Assembly (NCBI GenBank): GCA_003797895.1
Contig: RKQB01000003.1
Span: 558,001 to 622,000, forward strand
Origin: Cyclobacteriaceae bacterium YHN15
GTDB lineage: Bacteria; Bacteroidota; Bacteroidia; Cytophagales; Cyclobacteriaceae
Length of the DNA: 64,000 bases
Direction of reading: 5' to 3'
Positions 43,783 through 52,854 of the stretch are shown piece by piece (position 1 is the first letter of the stretch; every line of letters begins with the position of its first letter). The notes beneath the pieces are model-generated. The model had not been told where the DNA came from and did no database searches. It was given only the letters and a program-made list of their open reading frames with translations. Made by a program: the position numbers and the translations under genes.

Positions 43783-44321
43783 TATTTCTATAATTTACTT
43801 TCGTGTAGATAGTTTACTGCAACAAAGGAATACTAATGTGAATTCAAAAAAAAACCTAATAGACTGTACCCTGTATTGTGTCGACCAAATGTCCAACTTT
43901 GAAGATGAAGGGGAAAAAGAACCAAGAAAACCAAATTAAAACTGTTCAAATTCCATTCTATCGGTAAAATCCCCCTATTGGTAGACCGCTTGGTATTAAC
44001 CACAGAATTTTATTTTAGTTTAAAATCATTTTTAAGGCTTGAATTCGCATTGTTAGGTTATAATGACCCAAAAGTAGCCATATTGAATATACTGAAGCTC
44101 TTTTAAACAATCCCCCAATCAACTGGTAAAAGGCTGAAATACAGCCTTATCATTTAAGTTGATAAAAAAGAGGGTAACTTTTTGGTTTTAATAAATTATC
44201 AGAATTAAAGTTCCGTCCTTAAAAAACCCTCATTGGACGACATTCATACCCTTTCCATAGATTATATTGGATTGGGATCGGTATTTTATTTTAATTTACA
44301 TAAAATTTCCTTGTTTATATT
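43783..44321. other. Intergenic region between the receptor and the LytS/LytTR genes
   Basis: About 540 bases without a convincing gene. A 7-of-8 -7 box for the receptor (minus-strand TTCCTTTG, 43823-43830) is the only promoter element I can point to. I see no repeat or hairpin of note. A 65-codon plus-strand frame overlapping the receptor start lacks protein-like composition after residue 20. Confidence 0.5.
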
Positions 44322-45395
44322 ATGCAAGAAGTTGCCATAAAGAAAAATATTTCAATTCTCACCCATGTTTTGGGATGGGCACTTATAGGTGCTGTCCTCT
44401 TTATTCTTTCTCCTTTATCTGCAGGAGTAGATAGGCCGGATGAGTTTTGGATAAAGCAAGCCCTGATGTTTTCAATGCTGTGTGGTATATTTTATTTTAA
44501 TTTTTTCTACCTGGTGCCGAAATTCCTTTTCGGCAATAGAATGCCCTGGTTCTTGGGAATTAATCTTATAGCAGGATTGGCTTTTGTTGTTATTCTGATC
44601 ATTTACGATGATTGGAGCAAGATGCCGGAATTGATGCATCGCGCATTCAGACCGAATGTCCCCTATGTTCCAAGACCTAGAAATTTCTATTGGGACATTT
44701 CCAATTTGCTGATTTTTTACATGTCAGTAGGAATAAGTACCAGTATTGCAGTTGTTCAAAAATGGCAGTCAGATGAGAAAATCAGATTTGAATTGGAAAG
44801 GCAAAGGACAAATTCTGAACTTTCTTACCTTAAAGCCCAGATCAATCCCCATTTCTTCTTCAATACGCTGAACAATATTTATTCACTTACCAATATTGAT
44901 GTAGAAAAAGCAAAAACCGCATTGCTGAAATTAAGCAGGATGATGCGCTATGTGCTGTATGAAACTGAGAAGAACCATACCCTACTTACCAAAGAACTTG
45001 ATTTCATTAGGGATTACATTGAATTAATGAAAATGAGACTAACCTCGAGGGTAAAGCTTGAAATTAACCTTCCTGAAAAAATTGAGGAAGCAGAAATAGC
45101 CCCAATGATGTTGTTACCCTTCATTGAAAACTGCTTCAAACATGGTATTAGCTCCCAAAAAGAAAGCTATATTATGATTTCCCTTGAAAAAAAGGGAAAT
45201 GACCTGACTTTAAAAACACAAAACACCGTATTTAAATCAAATGAGAATACCCCTGAAGGAAGGGCAAGCGGTATTGGTCTTAGCAATACCATGAGGAGAC
45301 TGGATTTACTTTATCCCGAAAAGTACCATTTGGATATTGATAGTGAAAATCCTGAAAATGAATATAGGATCAATCTCAACCTGAAATTAAAATGA
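44322..45395 (+). CDS. LytS-type sensor histidine kinase (HisK_5TM-like)
   Basis: A 357-residue kinase. Four hydrophobic segments (about 12-30, 46-66, 76-94, 126-146) form the sensor. The kinase half has the His_kinase box SYLKAQINPHFFFNTLNNIYSL with phospho-acceptor His177, the Asn-containing ATP-binding region PFIENCFKHG, and a GIGLSNTMRRLDLLY lid. This family signals to LytTR regulators. The stop codon overlaps the start of the regulator gene, so the pair is translationally coupled. The signal sensed is unknown. The divergent TonB receptor is a plausible target. Confidence 0.93.
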   Translation: MQEVAIKKNISILTHVLGWALIGAVLFILSPLSAGVDRPDEFWIKQALMFSMLCGIFYFNFFYLVPKFLFGNRMPWFLGINLIAGLAFVVILIIYDDWSKMPELMHRAFRPNVPYVPRPRNFYWDISNLLIFYMSVGISTSIAVVQKWQSDEKIRFELERQRTNSELSYLKAQINPHFFFNTLNNIYSLTNIDVEKAKTALLKLSRMMRYVLYETEKNHTLLTKELDFIRDYIELMKMRLTSRVKLEINLPEKIEEAEIAPMMLLPFIENCFKHGISSQKESYIMISLEKKGNDLTLKTQNTVFKSNENTPEGRASGIGLSNTMRRLDLLYPEKYHLDIDSENPENEYRINLNLKLK

Positions 45396-46132
45396 AAATC
45401 AAGTGCATTGCTGTAGACGATGAACCCTTGGCTTTGGAACTGGTGTCCAAATTTATTGAACAGACTTCATTTCTTTCCCTTGAGGCTAAGTTTGACAATG
45501 CCATTCAGGCGCTGGGTTATCTCAATCAGCATGATATTGATTTGGTGTTTTTGGACATTCAAATGCCGGACTTATCCGGGATGGAACTTGCCCGGATATT
45601 GGATGGTAAAAAGTCCGATAAAAAACCCCGCATAATTTTTACCACAGCTTACAACCAATTCGCCATAGAAGGGTATAAAGTTGATGCTTTGGACTACCTA
45701 TTGAAACCCTTCAGTTATGAGGATTTTTTGAAGGCCTCCACAAAAGCTTATCAATATTTCGAAAATCAATCACAACAGCTTCCCAATAGAAATGATCATA
45801 ATAAACAGGAGGACTACATTTTTCTAAAGGTGGAATACCAGCTTGTCAAAGTAGTATTAAGTGATATCACACATATTGAAGCTTACAAAGATTACGTGAA
45901 AGTACATTTGAAAGACAAGCCTAACCCTCTTTTATCTTTGACCAGTATGAAAAACATGGAAGAGCTTTTACCTAAGGATAAATTCATGAGAATACACCGT
46001 TCATTTATCATCAACTTAGATCACATAGACTCAGTTTCAAGAAATGTAGTCAATATTGGAAATCATCAGATTGCTGTCAGCGACAATTATAAAGATGTTT
46101 TTTTGGAGTTTATGAACAAGTGGTTGAATTAA
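45392..46132 (+). CDS. LytTR family response regulator
   Basis: A 246-residue regulator. The receiver domain (1-120) has the acidic pair VDDEP, phospho-acceptor Asp55 in VFLDIQMPD, Thr in TTAYNQF and the conserved Lys in LLKPF. A LytTR DNA-binding domain follows (about 143-246: DYIFLKVEYQLVKVVLSDITHIEAYKDYVKVHL, MRIHRSFIINLDHIDSV). LytTR proteins bind direct repeats. I did not find an obvious pair of sites in the upstream region. It is coupled to the kinase by a 4-base overlap. Confidence 0.95.
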   Translation: MKIKCIAVDDEPLALELVSKFIEQTSFLSLEAKFDNAIQALGYLNQHDIDLVFLDIQMPDLSGMELARILDGKKSDKKPRIIFTTAYNQFAIEGYKVDALDYLLKPFSYEDFLKASTKAYQYFENQSQQLPNRNDHNKQEDYIFLKVEYQLVKVVLSDITHIEAYKDYVKVHLKDKPNPLLSLTSMKNMEELLPKDKFMRIHRSFIINLDHIDSVSRNVVNIGNHQIAVSDNYKDVFLEFMNKWLN

Positions 46133-46312
46133 TTAATACTCAACAATATTCTAAGAACATTTATAACTATTTTGAGGGTATTTTTAGAATTTAATTCTTA
46201 AAATCATTTTTTTTAAGCTCATTTCCGATAAAAATACTGAACCATTCTAATTTAATTCCGTAAATCTACTATCGGCAAAAGTTTCTTGATAAATTTCAAA
46301 ATTTTCTTTTTT

Positions 46313-46789
46313 ATGAAAGAGGAACAAAAGTCCTTTATGAAGATGGCCATAGAATTATCCCTTTCAGGGATGGAATCAGGTAAAGGCGGGCCCTTTGGAT
46401 GTGTCATTGTAAAAGATGGTAAAGTTATCGGTCTGGGATCCAATTCTGTTTTGGAAACTAATGACCCTACCGCTCATGCAGAAATTGTGGCCATTCGGGA
46501 TGCCTGCAAGAATTTGGGGAATTTCCAATTGGATGGCTGTGAAGTCTACACTTCTTGTGAACCATGTCCCATGTGTTTGGGGGCCATTTATTGGGCAAGG
46601 CCTGATAAAGTATTTTATGCAAATACAAAGAAGGATGCAGCGGAAGCAGGATTCGACGATCATTTCATTTACAAGGAATTGGAATTACCTTTGCAGTCCA
46701 GAAAGATTCCTTTTGACCAAATCTTGCAAGGTGAGGCTCAGAAAGTTTTAAAGGAATGGGCATTAAAAGAAAACAAAACTTTATATTAA
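46313..46789 (+). CDS. Guanine deaminase (cytidine-deaminase fold)
   Basis: A 158-residue zinc deaminase. His55 and Glu57 in THAE-like AHAEIVAI and Cys85/Cys88 in EPCPMC form the zinc site. The C-terminal part (DAAEAGFDDHFIYKEL, ending in L-Y) matches bacterial guanine deaminases (GuaD), which turn guanine into xanthine, more than tRNA adenosine deaminases. The ATG at 46313 is used. A TTG nine codons upstream is less likely. It is followed 14 bases later by a lipoprotein gene that may be in the same transcript. Confidence 0.88.
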   Translation: MKEEQKSFMKMAIELSLSGMESGKGGPFGCVIVKDGKVIGLGSNSVLETNDPTAHAEIVAIRDACKNLGNFQLDGCEVYTSCEPCPMCLGAIYWARPDKVFYANTKKDAAEAGFDDHFIYKELELPLQSRKIPFDQILQGEAQKVLKEWALKENKTLY

Positions 46790-46803
46790 ACTAAAAATTG
46801 ATC

Positions 46804-47334
46804 ATGAAAAAGATTGTATTATTCACTCTTAGTATTGCTTTTTTGGTTTCTTGTACCAAGGAGAAAAGCGTAGAAGAAAGATACCTTTATGAAGGCGAAA
46901 AAATCGTAGATGTGGAGACCGGGGATGAATATATTATGGAAGAGGAAGAAAAAATCACAATAGTACATACCGACGGAACCACAGAAAAAGTAGCTATTGA
47001 TGAAACCCCTTTCTATGGAACTGCACTTTCCGATGAATATTTGAAATCATTGGAAGCCAGGTTGGCCGAAAGAAAAGAAAAGCTTTTGGTGGAAAAGAAA
47101 AACCAATTGAAAGAAGTCCGGAGGTCACGCTACGCGGATATTTCAGATGATGAACTTCTCAAACAATTTCACCAGGCCCATAAAGATGGCCTGGATATGA
47201 GCAGGCAAATGGACATGATGGCAGAATTAATTGATCGAGGTGTTGTAAATTCGGAGGAAGCTCCGGGTTTATTGGAAATTTCACCTGAAATGATTGATCT
47301 CGACATTGAAATAGATAATGAGGAAGAAAATTGA
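46804..47334 (+). CDS. Charged lipoprotein of unknown function
   Basis: A 176-residue lipoprotein (lipobox LVSC, Cys17). The mature part is highly charged: an acidic stretch (EGEKIVDVETGDEYIMEEEEK), then a likely coiled coil (about 80-130, EARLAERKEKLLVEKKNQLKEVRRSRYADISDDELL) and a second acidic region. The DELLKQFHQAHKDG segment suggests a regular helix. No catalytic residue pattern is visible and I do not recognise the family. It lies right after guanine deaminase and before a strong terminator. Confidence 0.7.
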   Translation: MKKIVLFTLSIAFLVSCTKEKSVEERYLYEGEKIVDVETGDEYIMEEEEKITIVHTDGTTEKVAIDETPFYGTALSDEYLKSLEARLAERKEKLLVEKKNQLKEVRRSRYADISDDELLKQFHQAHKDGLDMSRQMDMMAELIDRGVVNSEEAPGLLEISPEMIDLDIEIDNEEEN

Positions 47335-47346
47335 TTGAATTCTGAC

Positions 47347-47381
47347 AAAGCCCTGAAAAAATATTTCAGGGCTTTTTTTTT
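47347..47381 (+). terminator. Strong intrinsic terminator
   Basis: A perfect 12-base stem (AAAGCCCTGAAA / TTTCAGGGCTTT) with a 5-base loop and nine Ts. It ends the guanine deaminase/lipoprotein unit. The Crp/Fnr-like site of the next gene begins directly after the T run. Confidence 0.95.
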
Positions 47382-47425
47382 GTGATGAATATCACCTTTT
47401 ATTAAATAAATCCATCCTATTTTTA
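47382..47425 (+). promoter_or_regulatory. Crp/Fnr-like operator plus -7 box of the SQR gene
   Basis: Palindrome GTGAT-GAAT-ATCAC at 47382-47395 (centre 47388.5), then TATTTTTA (47418-47425, 7 of 8 to TAnnTTTG). No TTG is at -33: the palindrome occupies the position a class II activator would use, centred near -40. The same palindrome and the same 29.5-base spacing occur before the DsrE-like gene. Confidence 0.6.
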
Positions 47426-47456
47426 TTTCACAAAAAAATCATAAACCAATATACCC

Positions 47457-48719
47457 ATGAGCCACTATAAAATTCTCATCATAGGCGGGGGGACAGCCGG
47501 TATTACCGTAGCAGCTCAACTCAAGTTGAAAGATAAATCCCTGAAAATCGGATTGATCGAACCCTCAGAAAAGCATTACTACCAACCTGCCTGGACCCTA
47601 GTAGGAGCAGGGACTTTTGATTTTGATAAAACAGAAAGGAAAGAGGTAGATTATATTCCCAAAGGAGTAGAATGGATCAAAGATTATGCTTCTGGTATTG
47701 ATCCTGAAAAAAATATAGTTTCAACAAAATCTTCGGGGGATATTAGCTATGATTATCTTGTAGTCGCTCCAGGCTTGGTTATGAATTTTGATCTACTTCC
47801 TGGACTCAAAGAGGCCATGCAGACAGATTATGTTGGTTCAGTATATACCGATCCCAAAAAATTCTGGAAAATGCTTCAAAATTTCAAGGGAGGAAATGCT
47901 GTCTTTACCCAAGCCAACACCCCTATTAAATGTGGCGGGGCTCCTCAAAAAATCATGTATCTGACTGAGCATTTTCTGAGGAAAAAAGGAATCCGGGAAA
48001 AATCCAATGTTATTTTTGCTACCCCAGGTACAGTGATTTTCGGGGTAAAAGAATTTGCAGATACGCTTACAGAGATCATTGAAAAAAGAAATATACACTT
48101 CAAGCCTTTCTACGCTCCTATTAAGATTGATGGCCAAAAAAAGGAGATTACTTTCAAATACATCAAACCTGATGCTGAAAACCTGGAAAGTCTTATTAAT
48201 AAAAATCTCCAAGAGAGCCTGACTGCGGACAATGAAATCACAATAAAATATGATATGCTTCATTTGGCACCACCACAACAAGCTCCTGACTTTGTGAGAA
48301 ATTCCTCTTTGGTATATCAGGAAGGTCCCCACAAAGGTTGGCTGGAAGTGGATATCAATACACTTCAGCATATGAAGTACCCTAACGTTTTCGGTTTAGG
48401 TGATGCAGCAGGATTGCCTACAGCAAAAACCGGTGCTGCCATAAGAAAACAGGCTCCTGTGGTAGTGCAGAATCTTTTGACCTTGATTAAGGAGGAAAAA
48501 CTGGGCACAAAAATATATGAAGGATATTCTTCCTGTCCCTTGGTAACCGGATATGGCTCCATGGTCTTGGCCGAGTTTAAATACAACAATATTAAAGACA
48601 GCGACCCCTTGATATCCAAATTTGTGGATACTTCTAAAGAGCAATATTCCATGTGGCTGTTAAAAAAATATGGTCTGCCCTTCATGTATTGGAACCTAAT
48701 GCTAAGAGGAAAAGCATAA
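47457..48719 (+). CDS. Sulfide:quinone oxidoreductase, type II-like
   Basis: A 420-residue flavoprotein of the SQR family, which oxidises sulfide and passes electrons to the quinone pool. The FAD-binding GGGTAGI lies near residues 10-16 and the second site FGLGDAAG near 312-319. The two cysteines expected in type II SQR (SQOR-like) are Cys159 in TPIKCGGAPQK and Cys360 in YSSCPLVTGYG, and they would form the trisulfide. The protein has no signal peptide and is probably bound to the inner membrane by the hydrophobic C-terminus (WLLKKYGLPFMYWNLML). A Crp/Fnr-like operator precedes it and a strong terminator follows. Confidence 0.92.
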   Translation: MSHYKILIIGGGTAGITVAAQLKLKDKSLKIGLIEPSEKHYYQPAWTLVGAGTFDFDKTERKEVDYIPKGVEWIKDYASGIDPEKNIVSTKSSGDISYDYLVVAPGLVMNFDLLPGLKEAMQTDYVGSVYTDPKKFWKMLQNFKGGNAVFTQANTPIKCGGAPQKIMYLTEHFLRKKGIREKSNVIFATPGTVIFGVKEFADTLTEIIEKRNIHFKPFYAPIKIDGQKKEITFKYIKPDAENLESLINKNLQESLTADNEITIKYDMLHLAPPQQAPDFVRNSSLVYQEGPHKGWLEVDINTLQHMKYPNVFGLGDAAGLPTAKTGAAIRKQAPVVVQNLLTLIKEEKLGTKIYEGYSSCPLVTGYGSMVLAEFKYNNIKDSDPLISKFVDTSKEQYSMWLLKKYGLPFMYWNLMLRGKA

Positions 48720-48747
48720 AATCAATATAATTCTAAACATTAATATC

Positions 48748-48784
48748 AAAAATCCTGCAGATTTATTACCTGCAGGATTTTTGC
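48748..48784 (+). terminator. Terminator of the SQR gene
   Basis: AAAAATCCTGCAG / CTGCAGGATTTTT form a 13-base stem with a 9-base loop and T-rich 3' end, 29 bases after the SQR stop. Confidence 0.9.
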
Positions 48785-48838
48785 TTTTTGATTAAAATAC
48801 AATATTCCGATCACGTAAAATCATAAAAAGACTTAAGC

Positions 48839-48846
48839 TATTTTTG
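48839..48846 (+). promoter_or_regulatory. -7 box of the heme-type TonB receptor gene
   Basis: TATTTTTG matches TAnnTTTG exactly and lies 34 bases upstream of the ATG. No TTG stands at -33. Confidence 0.45.
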
Positions 48847-48880
48847 CATAATTGCACCTAAAGTATTCTGCATTTTATCC

Positions 48881-51295
48881 ATGAGATTAATATATTCCGT
48901 TATGTTTTTTTTCATCTGTTTTTTGGCCCAATCCCAAACACTGGCCATAAAAGATTTGAATACAGGTGAACCTTTGGAGTATGTTACCCTATACAGCCAA
49001 AGACCGATTAACTCCGGAGTGTCAAATGCTAATGGTGAAGTAGACATAGCTTCTTTTTCAAGTGCTGAAAAAATTGAAATTAGACTTTATGGATATAAGA
49101 CCCTCATCAAAAGTTACGAAGACTTGAAAAAAGAGGGATTTGTTTTATATCTGAGTCCAACCACAATTTTTCTTCAACAAGCTGTCGTATCGGCTACCAG
49201 GTGGAGCCAAAGCAGACAAGAAATCCCTTCCAAGATTACCACCATTAGCAGAGAAGAAATAGAACTGCTAAACCCCCAAACTGCGGCGGATATTTTAGGA
49301 ATATCCGGTGAAGTATTTATTCAAAAAAGTCAACAGGGAGGTGGAAGCCCAATGGTCAGAGGGTTTTCCACAAACAGGCTTTTATATACTGTCGATGGAA
49401 TACGGATGAATACAGCTATTTATAGAAGTGGAAACCTCCACAATGTAATATCCTTGGATCCATTTGCCACCGAAAATACGGAGGTGTTTTTTGGCCCTGG
49501 TGCTATCATATATGGCAGTGATGCCATAGGAGCGGTCATGAGTTTTCAAACTTTACGGCCAGAACTTATCCTTAATAATGAAAAGAATATTTCAGGAAAC
49601 ATCACACTCAGATCCAACACAGCCAATAAAGAAAAAACCGGTCATGTCCATCTTAAATATGGTGGGGAAAAATGGGCTGGTGTAAGCAGTTTAAGTCTAA
49701 ACAGTTTTGATGATTTGAAAATGGGTACCAAGGGACCTGATGAATTCCTCAGATTGGTTTTTGTAGAAAGAATCAATGATCAGGATCAAATTATAGAAAA
49801 TAACAATCCGAGAATTCAAATCCCGTCAGGATATGACCAATTCAATATAATGCAAAAAATAAGGTTTTCCCCAAATACAAAATGGGATTTCCAATATGCA
49901 TTTCATTATTCCGAAACTTCCCTGTTTTCAAGATATGATAGGCTGATCCGGTTTAGACCTGATGGGACTCCTCGCTCAGCTGAGTGGAAATACGGTCCTC
50001 AATCCTGGATGATGAATCATTTCAAAGTAAGTCACATATCCAACTCCTCACTATTTGACCAGATGACTCTTAATTTGGCATATCAAAAATTTGAAGAAAG
50101 TAGAATTGACAGAAATTTCAATAATCCCATTCGAAGAACAAGGGTGGAAAATGTAGATGCCTATTCCGCAAATTTGGATTTTCTGAAAGAATTGCCTTCA
50201 AAAAGGGCTAAATTATTTTATGGTATTGAAGGAGTCTTAAATGATGTGGTTTCCATCGGAAATGACGAGAACATTGAGACAGGAGAAGTTTTACGTGGAG
50301 CCTCAAGATACCCGGATTCCCAATGGGCATCTTATGCTATGTATGCTTCCTACCAGCAAAAAATTTCCATGAAGTCCTTGATCCAGACAGGTTTAAGGTA
50401 CAATAGGTTCCTTTTAAATGCTGATTTCAGTAATAATTTAGCCTTTTATCCATTGCCTTTTGAAAAAAGCAAAAATGAAGATGGTGCATTTAACGTCAAT
50501 TTTGGATGGGTTTATACCCCAAATGATGATTGGATATTGCATGCAAATTTTTCAACAGGCTTCAGAACACCTAATGTAGATGATATAGGAAAAGTATTTG
50601 ATTCAGAACCAGGCACGGTAATGATCCCCAATCCAAATTTAAAGCCTGAATATGCCTACAATTTTGAATTTAACGCAGGGAAGGTCATTAGCGAAAATAT
50701 CATGATTGACCTTACTGCTTATATTACCCGTTTGGATAATGCATTGGTAAGGAGGGAGTCAACCCTTAATGGAAAGGATAGCATCCTATATGATGGGGAA
50801 TTAAGTAGAGTTTTGGCTTTGCAAAATGCTGCCTTTGTGAGAATAATTGGCCTACAAGCAGCTTTGGAAATTAAATTTTCAAATTATTTAACCTTTTCAT
50901 CCAAACTGAATATTCAAAAAGGGAGGGAAGAAACTGAAGATGGATTATCAAGTCCTTCCCGCCATGCCCCTCCTACTTTCGGCGTCTCCAGATTAGAGTT
51001 TAAAAAAGGGAATTTTAGGGCTCAATTATTTTCAGAGTATTCCGGAGGTTTTAGCTTTTTACAATTGCCATTGGAAGAAAGGGGGAAACCGGAATTGTAT
51101 GCCAAAGATGAAAACGGAAATCCCTATAGTCCGTCTTGGGCAACCATCAATTTGAAAGGATTTTATAAGTTTAATGATTTCCTGTCTCTAAGTGGAGGGG
51201 TAGAAAATTTTACCAATATTCGATACCGGACATACAGCTCAGGCATTGCAGCGCCAGGACGTAACTTAATTTTTGCATTGATTGCAAATTTTTAA
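48881..51295 (+). CDS. TonB-dependent receptor, heme/hemoglobin type
   Basis: An 804-residue outer-membrane receptor. The signal peptide (about 1-18) is followed by a short carboxypeptidase-like region (about 20-90) and the plug. The plug has SATRWSQSRQEIPSKITTI, GGGSPMVRGFSTNRLLYTVDGIRMN, AIYRSGNLHNVISLDPF and VFFGPGAIIYGSDAIGAVM, the pattern of heme/hemoglobin receptors (HmuR-like). The barrel ends in a C-terminal Phe (LIANF). Its substrate is probably heme or a metal complex. It lies between two sulfur-linked, Crp/Fnr-marked units but has its own promoter without that operator. Confidence 0.92.
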   Translation: MRLIYSVMFFFICFLAQSQTLAIKDLNTGEPLEYVTLYSQRPINSGVSNANGEVDIASFSSAEKIEIRLYGYKTLIKSYEDLKKEGFVLYLSPTTIFLQQAVVSATRWSQSRQEIPSKITTISREEIELLNPQTAADILGISGEVFIQKSQQGGGSPMVRGFSTNRLLYTVDGIRMNTAIYRSGNLHNVISLDPFATENTEVFFGPGAIIYGSDAIGAVMSFQTLRPELILNNEKNISGNITLRSNTANKEKTGHVHLKYGGEKWAGVSSLSLNSFDDLKMGTKGPDEFLRLVFVERINDQDQIIENNNPRIQIPSGYDQFNIMQKIRFSPNTKWDFQYAFHYSETSLFSRYDRLIRFRPDGTPRSAEWKYGPQSWMMNHFKVSHISNSSLFDQMTLNLAYQKFEESRIDRNFNNPIRRTRVENVDAYSANLDFLKELPSKRAKLFYGIEGVLNDVVSIGNDENIETGEVLRGASRYPDSQWASYAMYASYQQKISMKSLIQTGLRYNRFLLNADFSNNLAFYPLPFEKSKNEDGAFNVNFGWVYTPNDDWILHANFSTGFRTPNVDDIGKVFDSEPGTVMIPNPNLKPEYAYNFEFNAGKVISENIMIDLTAYITRLDNALVRRESTLNGKDSILYDGELSRVLALQNAAFVRIIGLQAALEIKFSNYLTFSSKLNIQKGREETEDGLSSPSRHAPPTFGVSRLEFKKGNFRAQLFSEYSGGFSFLQLPLEERGKPELYAKDENGNPYSPSWATINLKGFYKFNDFLSLSGGVENFTNIRYRTYSSGIAAPGRNLIFALIANF

Positions 51296-51451
51296 AGAAT
51301 TGTATTTCACAAATTAAACTGATCAGAATCTATCCACCCAATTCGGATTTTTAAAATCAATGATGTCTGTTACAACCATATTATGGTGGATAAAAATATG
51401 TATTTTGAAAAACCAGATCAAAATAAAATAAACTTCCGCTAGAGGCGGGAA

Positions 51452-51497
51452 AAGTGATGTATATCACTTGAAAAATTTTAAATTCCTCCTAAATTTT
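51452..51497 (+). promoter_or_regulatory. Crp/Fnr-like operator plus -7 box of the DsrE-like gene
   Basis: AAGTGAT-GTAT-ATCACTT (51452-51469, centre 51460.5) is a perfect 7-base-arm palindrome. TAAATTTT (51490-51497) is a 7-of-8 -7 box starting 29.5 bases from the centre, the same spacing as before SQR. The expected transcript start is about 51500 and the ATG is at 51510. Confidence 0.6.
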
Positions 51498-51509
51498 CAA
51501 ATAAAAACC

Positions 51510-51929
51510 ATGAAAATAATCCTTACATTCATTTCTGTTCTTATCTTGACAAATACCATTCAAGCTCAGATTGTATCTGAGGCAGAACATAAAATCATTT
51601 TTCAATTGACTGATGGTGATGCAGGTGTCCATCAGAAGTTCATCAGACAGCTACACAATATTCTCAGCGCTGCACCAAAGGCAAAGATCGAGGTGGTTAC
51701 CCATGGAATGGGAATTGATCTTCTTAAACTTGAGCAGAACACCTTTGAGGAAGAATTAATTGGTCTATCCAATAAAGGAATTGTTTTTGTGATATGTGAA
51801 AACACCCTAAAACAAAGAGGAATGAATAAAAGCCAATTTCTTTCACTGTCGGGTTTTGTGCCCTCTGCTATTTTGGAATTGGTGCAAAAACAAGAACAGG
51901 GCTGGATTTATATCAAAGCAGGAGGTTAA
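51510..51929 (+). CDS. Exported DsrE-like protein
   Basis: A 139-residue protein with a signal peptide (about 1-20, cleavage near QAQ-I) and a small alpha/beta domain with the DsrE layout: KIIFQLTDGDAGVHQKFIRQLHNILSAAP, then KIEVVTHGMGIDLL and GIVFVICENTLKQRGM. Cys96 in VICENT is at the position where DsrE-like proteins bear a reactive Cys. It would act in the periplasm and could bind or transfer sulfur. The start at 51510 follows from the signal peptide. A Crp/Fnr-like operator lies directly upstream, and ZIP and SLC13 transporter genes follow. Confidence 0.82.
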   Translation: MKIILTFISVLILTNTIQAQIVSEAEHKIIFQLTDGDAGVHQKFIRQLHNILSAAPKAKIEVVTHGMGIDLLKLEQNTFEEELIGLSNKGIVFVICENTLKQRGMNKSQFLSLSGFVPSAILELVQKQEQGWIYIKAGG

Positions 51930-52006
51930 CAATTGTATTAAATTCCATTTATATTTGACTTAAATAAAATTTCCAGAATATTGGGGATTTTTAACCACAG
52001 CCAAAT

Positions 52007-52834
52007 ATGATAGAAAGTATTGAAAACATTGCAATACAAATCGGCCCAGTTAAATCTGCCTTAGTGGCAACCTTGTTTACCTGGCTTTTAACAGCACTTG
52101 GTGCTTCTCTTGTTTTTTTCTTTAAAACCATCAAAAGGGCTGTTTTTGATACTATGCTTGGTTTTACAGGAGGTGTTATGATTGCTGCTAGTTTTTGGTC
52201 TCTTTTGGCTCCCAGTATTCAAAACTCAAAAGATTTATACCCTGATTATCCATGGATGCCTGCTGCTGTTGGATTTCTGATAGGAGGATTGTTTATATTC
52301 AGTTTGGATAAGTTAATGCCCCACCTTCACATCAATTTTAAAAAAGAAGAATCAGAAGGGGTTACCACTACTTGGCATAAGTCCACCTTACTTCTTTTAG
52401 CAATTACCCTTCACAACATTCCTGAAGGATTGGCGGTCGGTATTTTGTTTGGTGCTGCTGCCCATGGAATGGAGGGGGCCAGCATATCAGCAGCAATTGC
52501 TTTAGCAATTGGCATTGGTATCCAAAACTTCCCTGAAGGTCTTGCAGTAGCCATGCCATTAAGAAGACAAGGAGTCAGTAGAACCAAAAGCTTTTGGTAT
52601 GGACAGCTTTCAGCCATAGTGGAACCCATTGCAGGGGTGATAGGGGCTGTCGCGGTTATACATATGCAGATCGTTCTGCCCTATGCGCTTTCATTTGCAG
52701 CAGGAGCTATGATTTATGTAGTGGTGGAAGAAGTAATACCAGAAACCCAACGTGATAAATATACAGATTTGGCCGTTTTAGGGTTTATGGGTGGATTTAC
52801 TGTCATGATGATTTTGGATGTTGCCTTAGGGTAG
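52007..52834 (+). CDS. ZIP family metal transporter
   Basis: A 275-residue inner-membrane protein with eight predicted helices. The ZIP signatures are HNIPEGLAVG (helix IV) and NFPEGLAVA (helix V), whose His, Asn and Glu residues line the binuclear metal site, plus EEVIPET near the C-terminus. A His-containing loop (MPHLHINFKKEE) precedes helix IV. Members import Zn2+, Fe2+ or Mn2+. It is 77 bases after the DsrE-like gene and 20 before the SLC13 gene, so all three are likely transcribed together. The metal is not determinable here. Confidence 0.9.
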   Translation: MIESIENIAIQIGPVKSALVATLFTWLLTALGASLVFFFKTIKRAVFDTMLGFTGGVMIAASFWSLLAPSIQNSKDLYPDYPWMPAAVGFLIGGLFIFSLDKLMPHLHINFKKEESEGVTTTWHKSTLLLLAITLHNIPEGLAVGILFGAAAHGMEGASISAAIALAIGIGIQNFPEGLAVAMPLRRQGVSRTKSFWYGQLSAIVEPIAGVIGAVAVIHMQIVLPYALSFAAGAMIYVVVEEVIPETQRDKYTDLAVLGFMGGFTVMMILDVALG

Positions 52835-52854
52835 CATTTTTAAAACCCTAATTA

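Noticed and set aside
43742..43939. Plus-strand frame of 65 codons over the receptor start region
   Set aside because: Antisense to the receptor signal peptide. The second half is low-complexity and charged.
45861..45880. GTGATATCAC inside the LytTR gene as another Crp/Fnr site
   Set aside because: It has no spacer between half-sites and lies within coding sequence, unlike the two sites at 47.4 and 51.5 kb.
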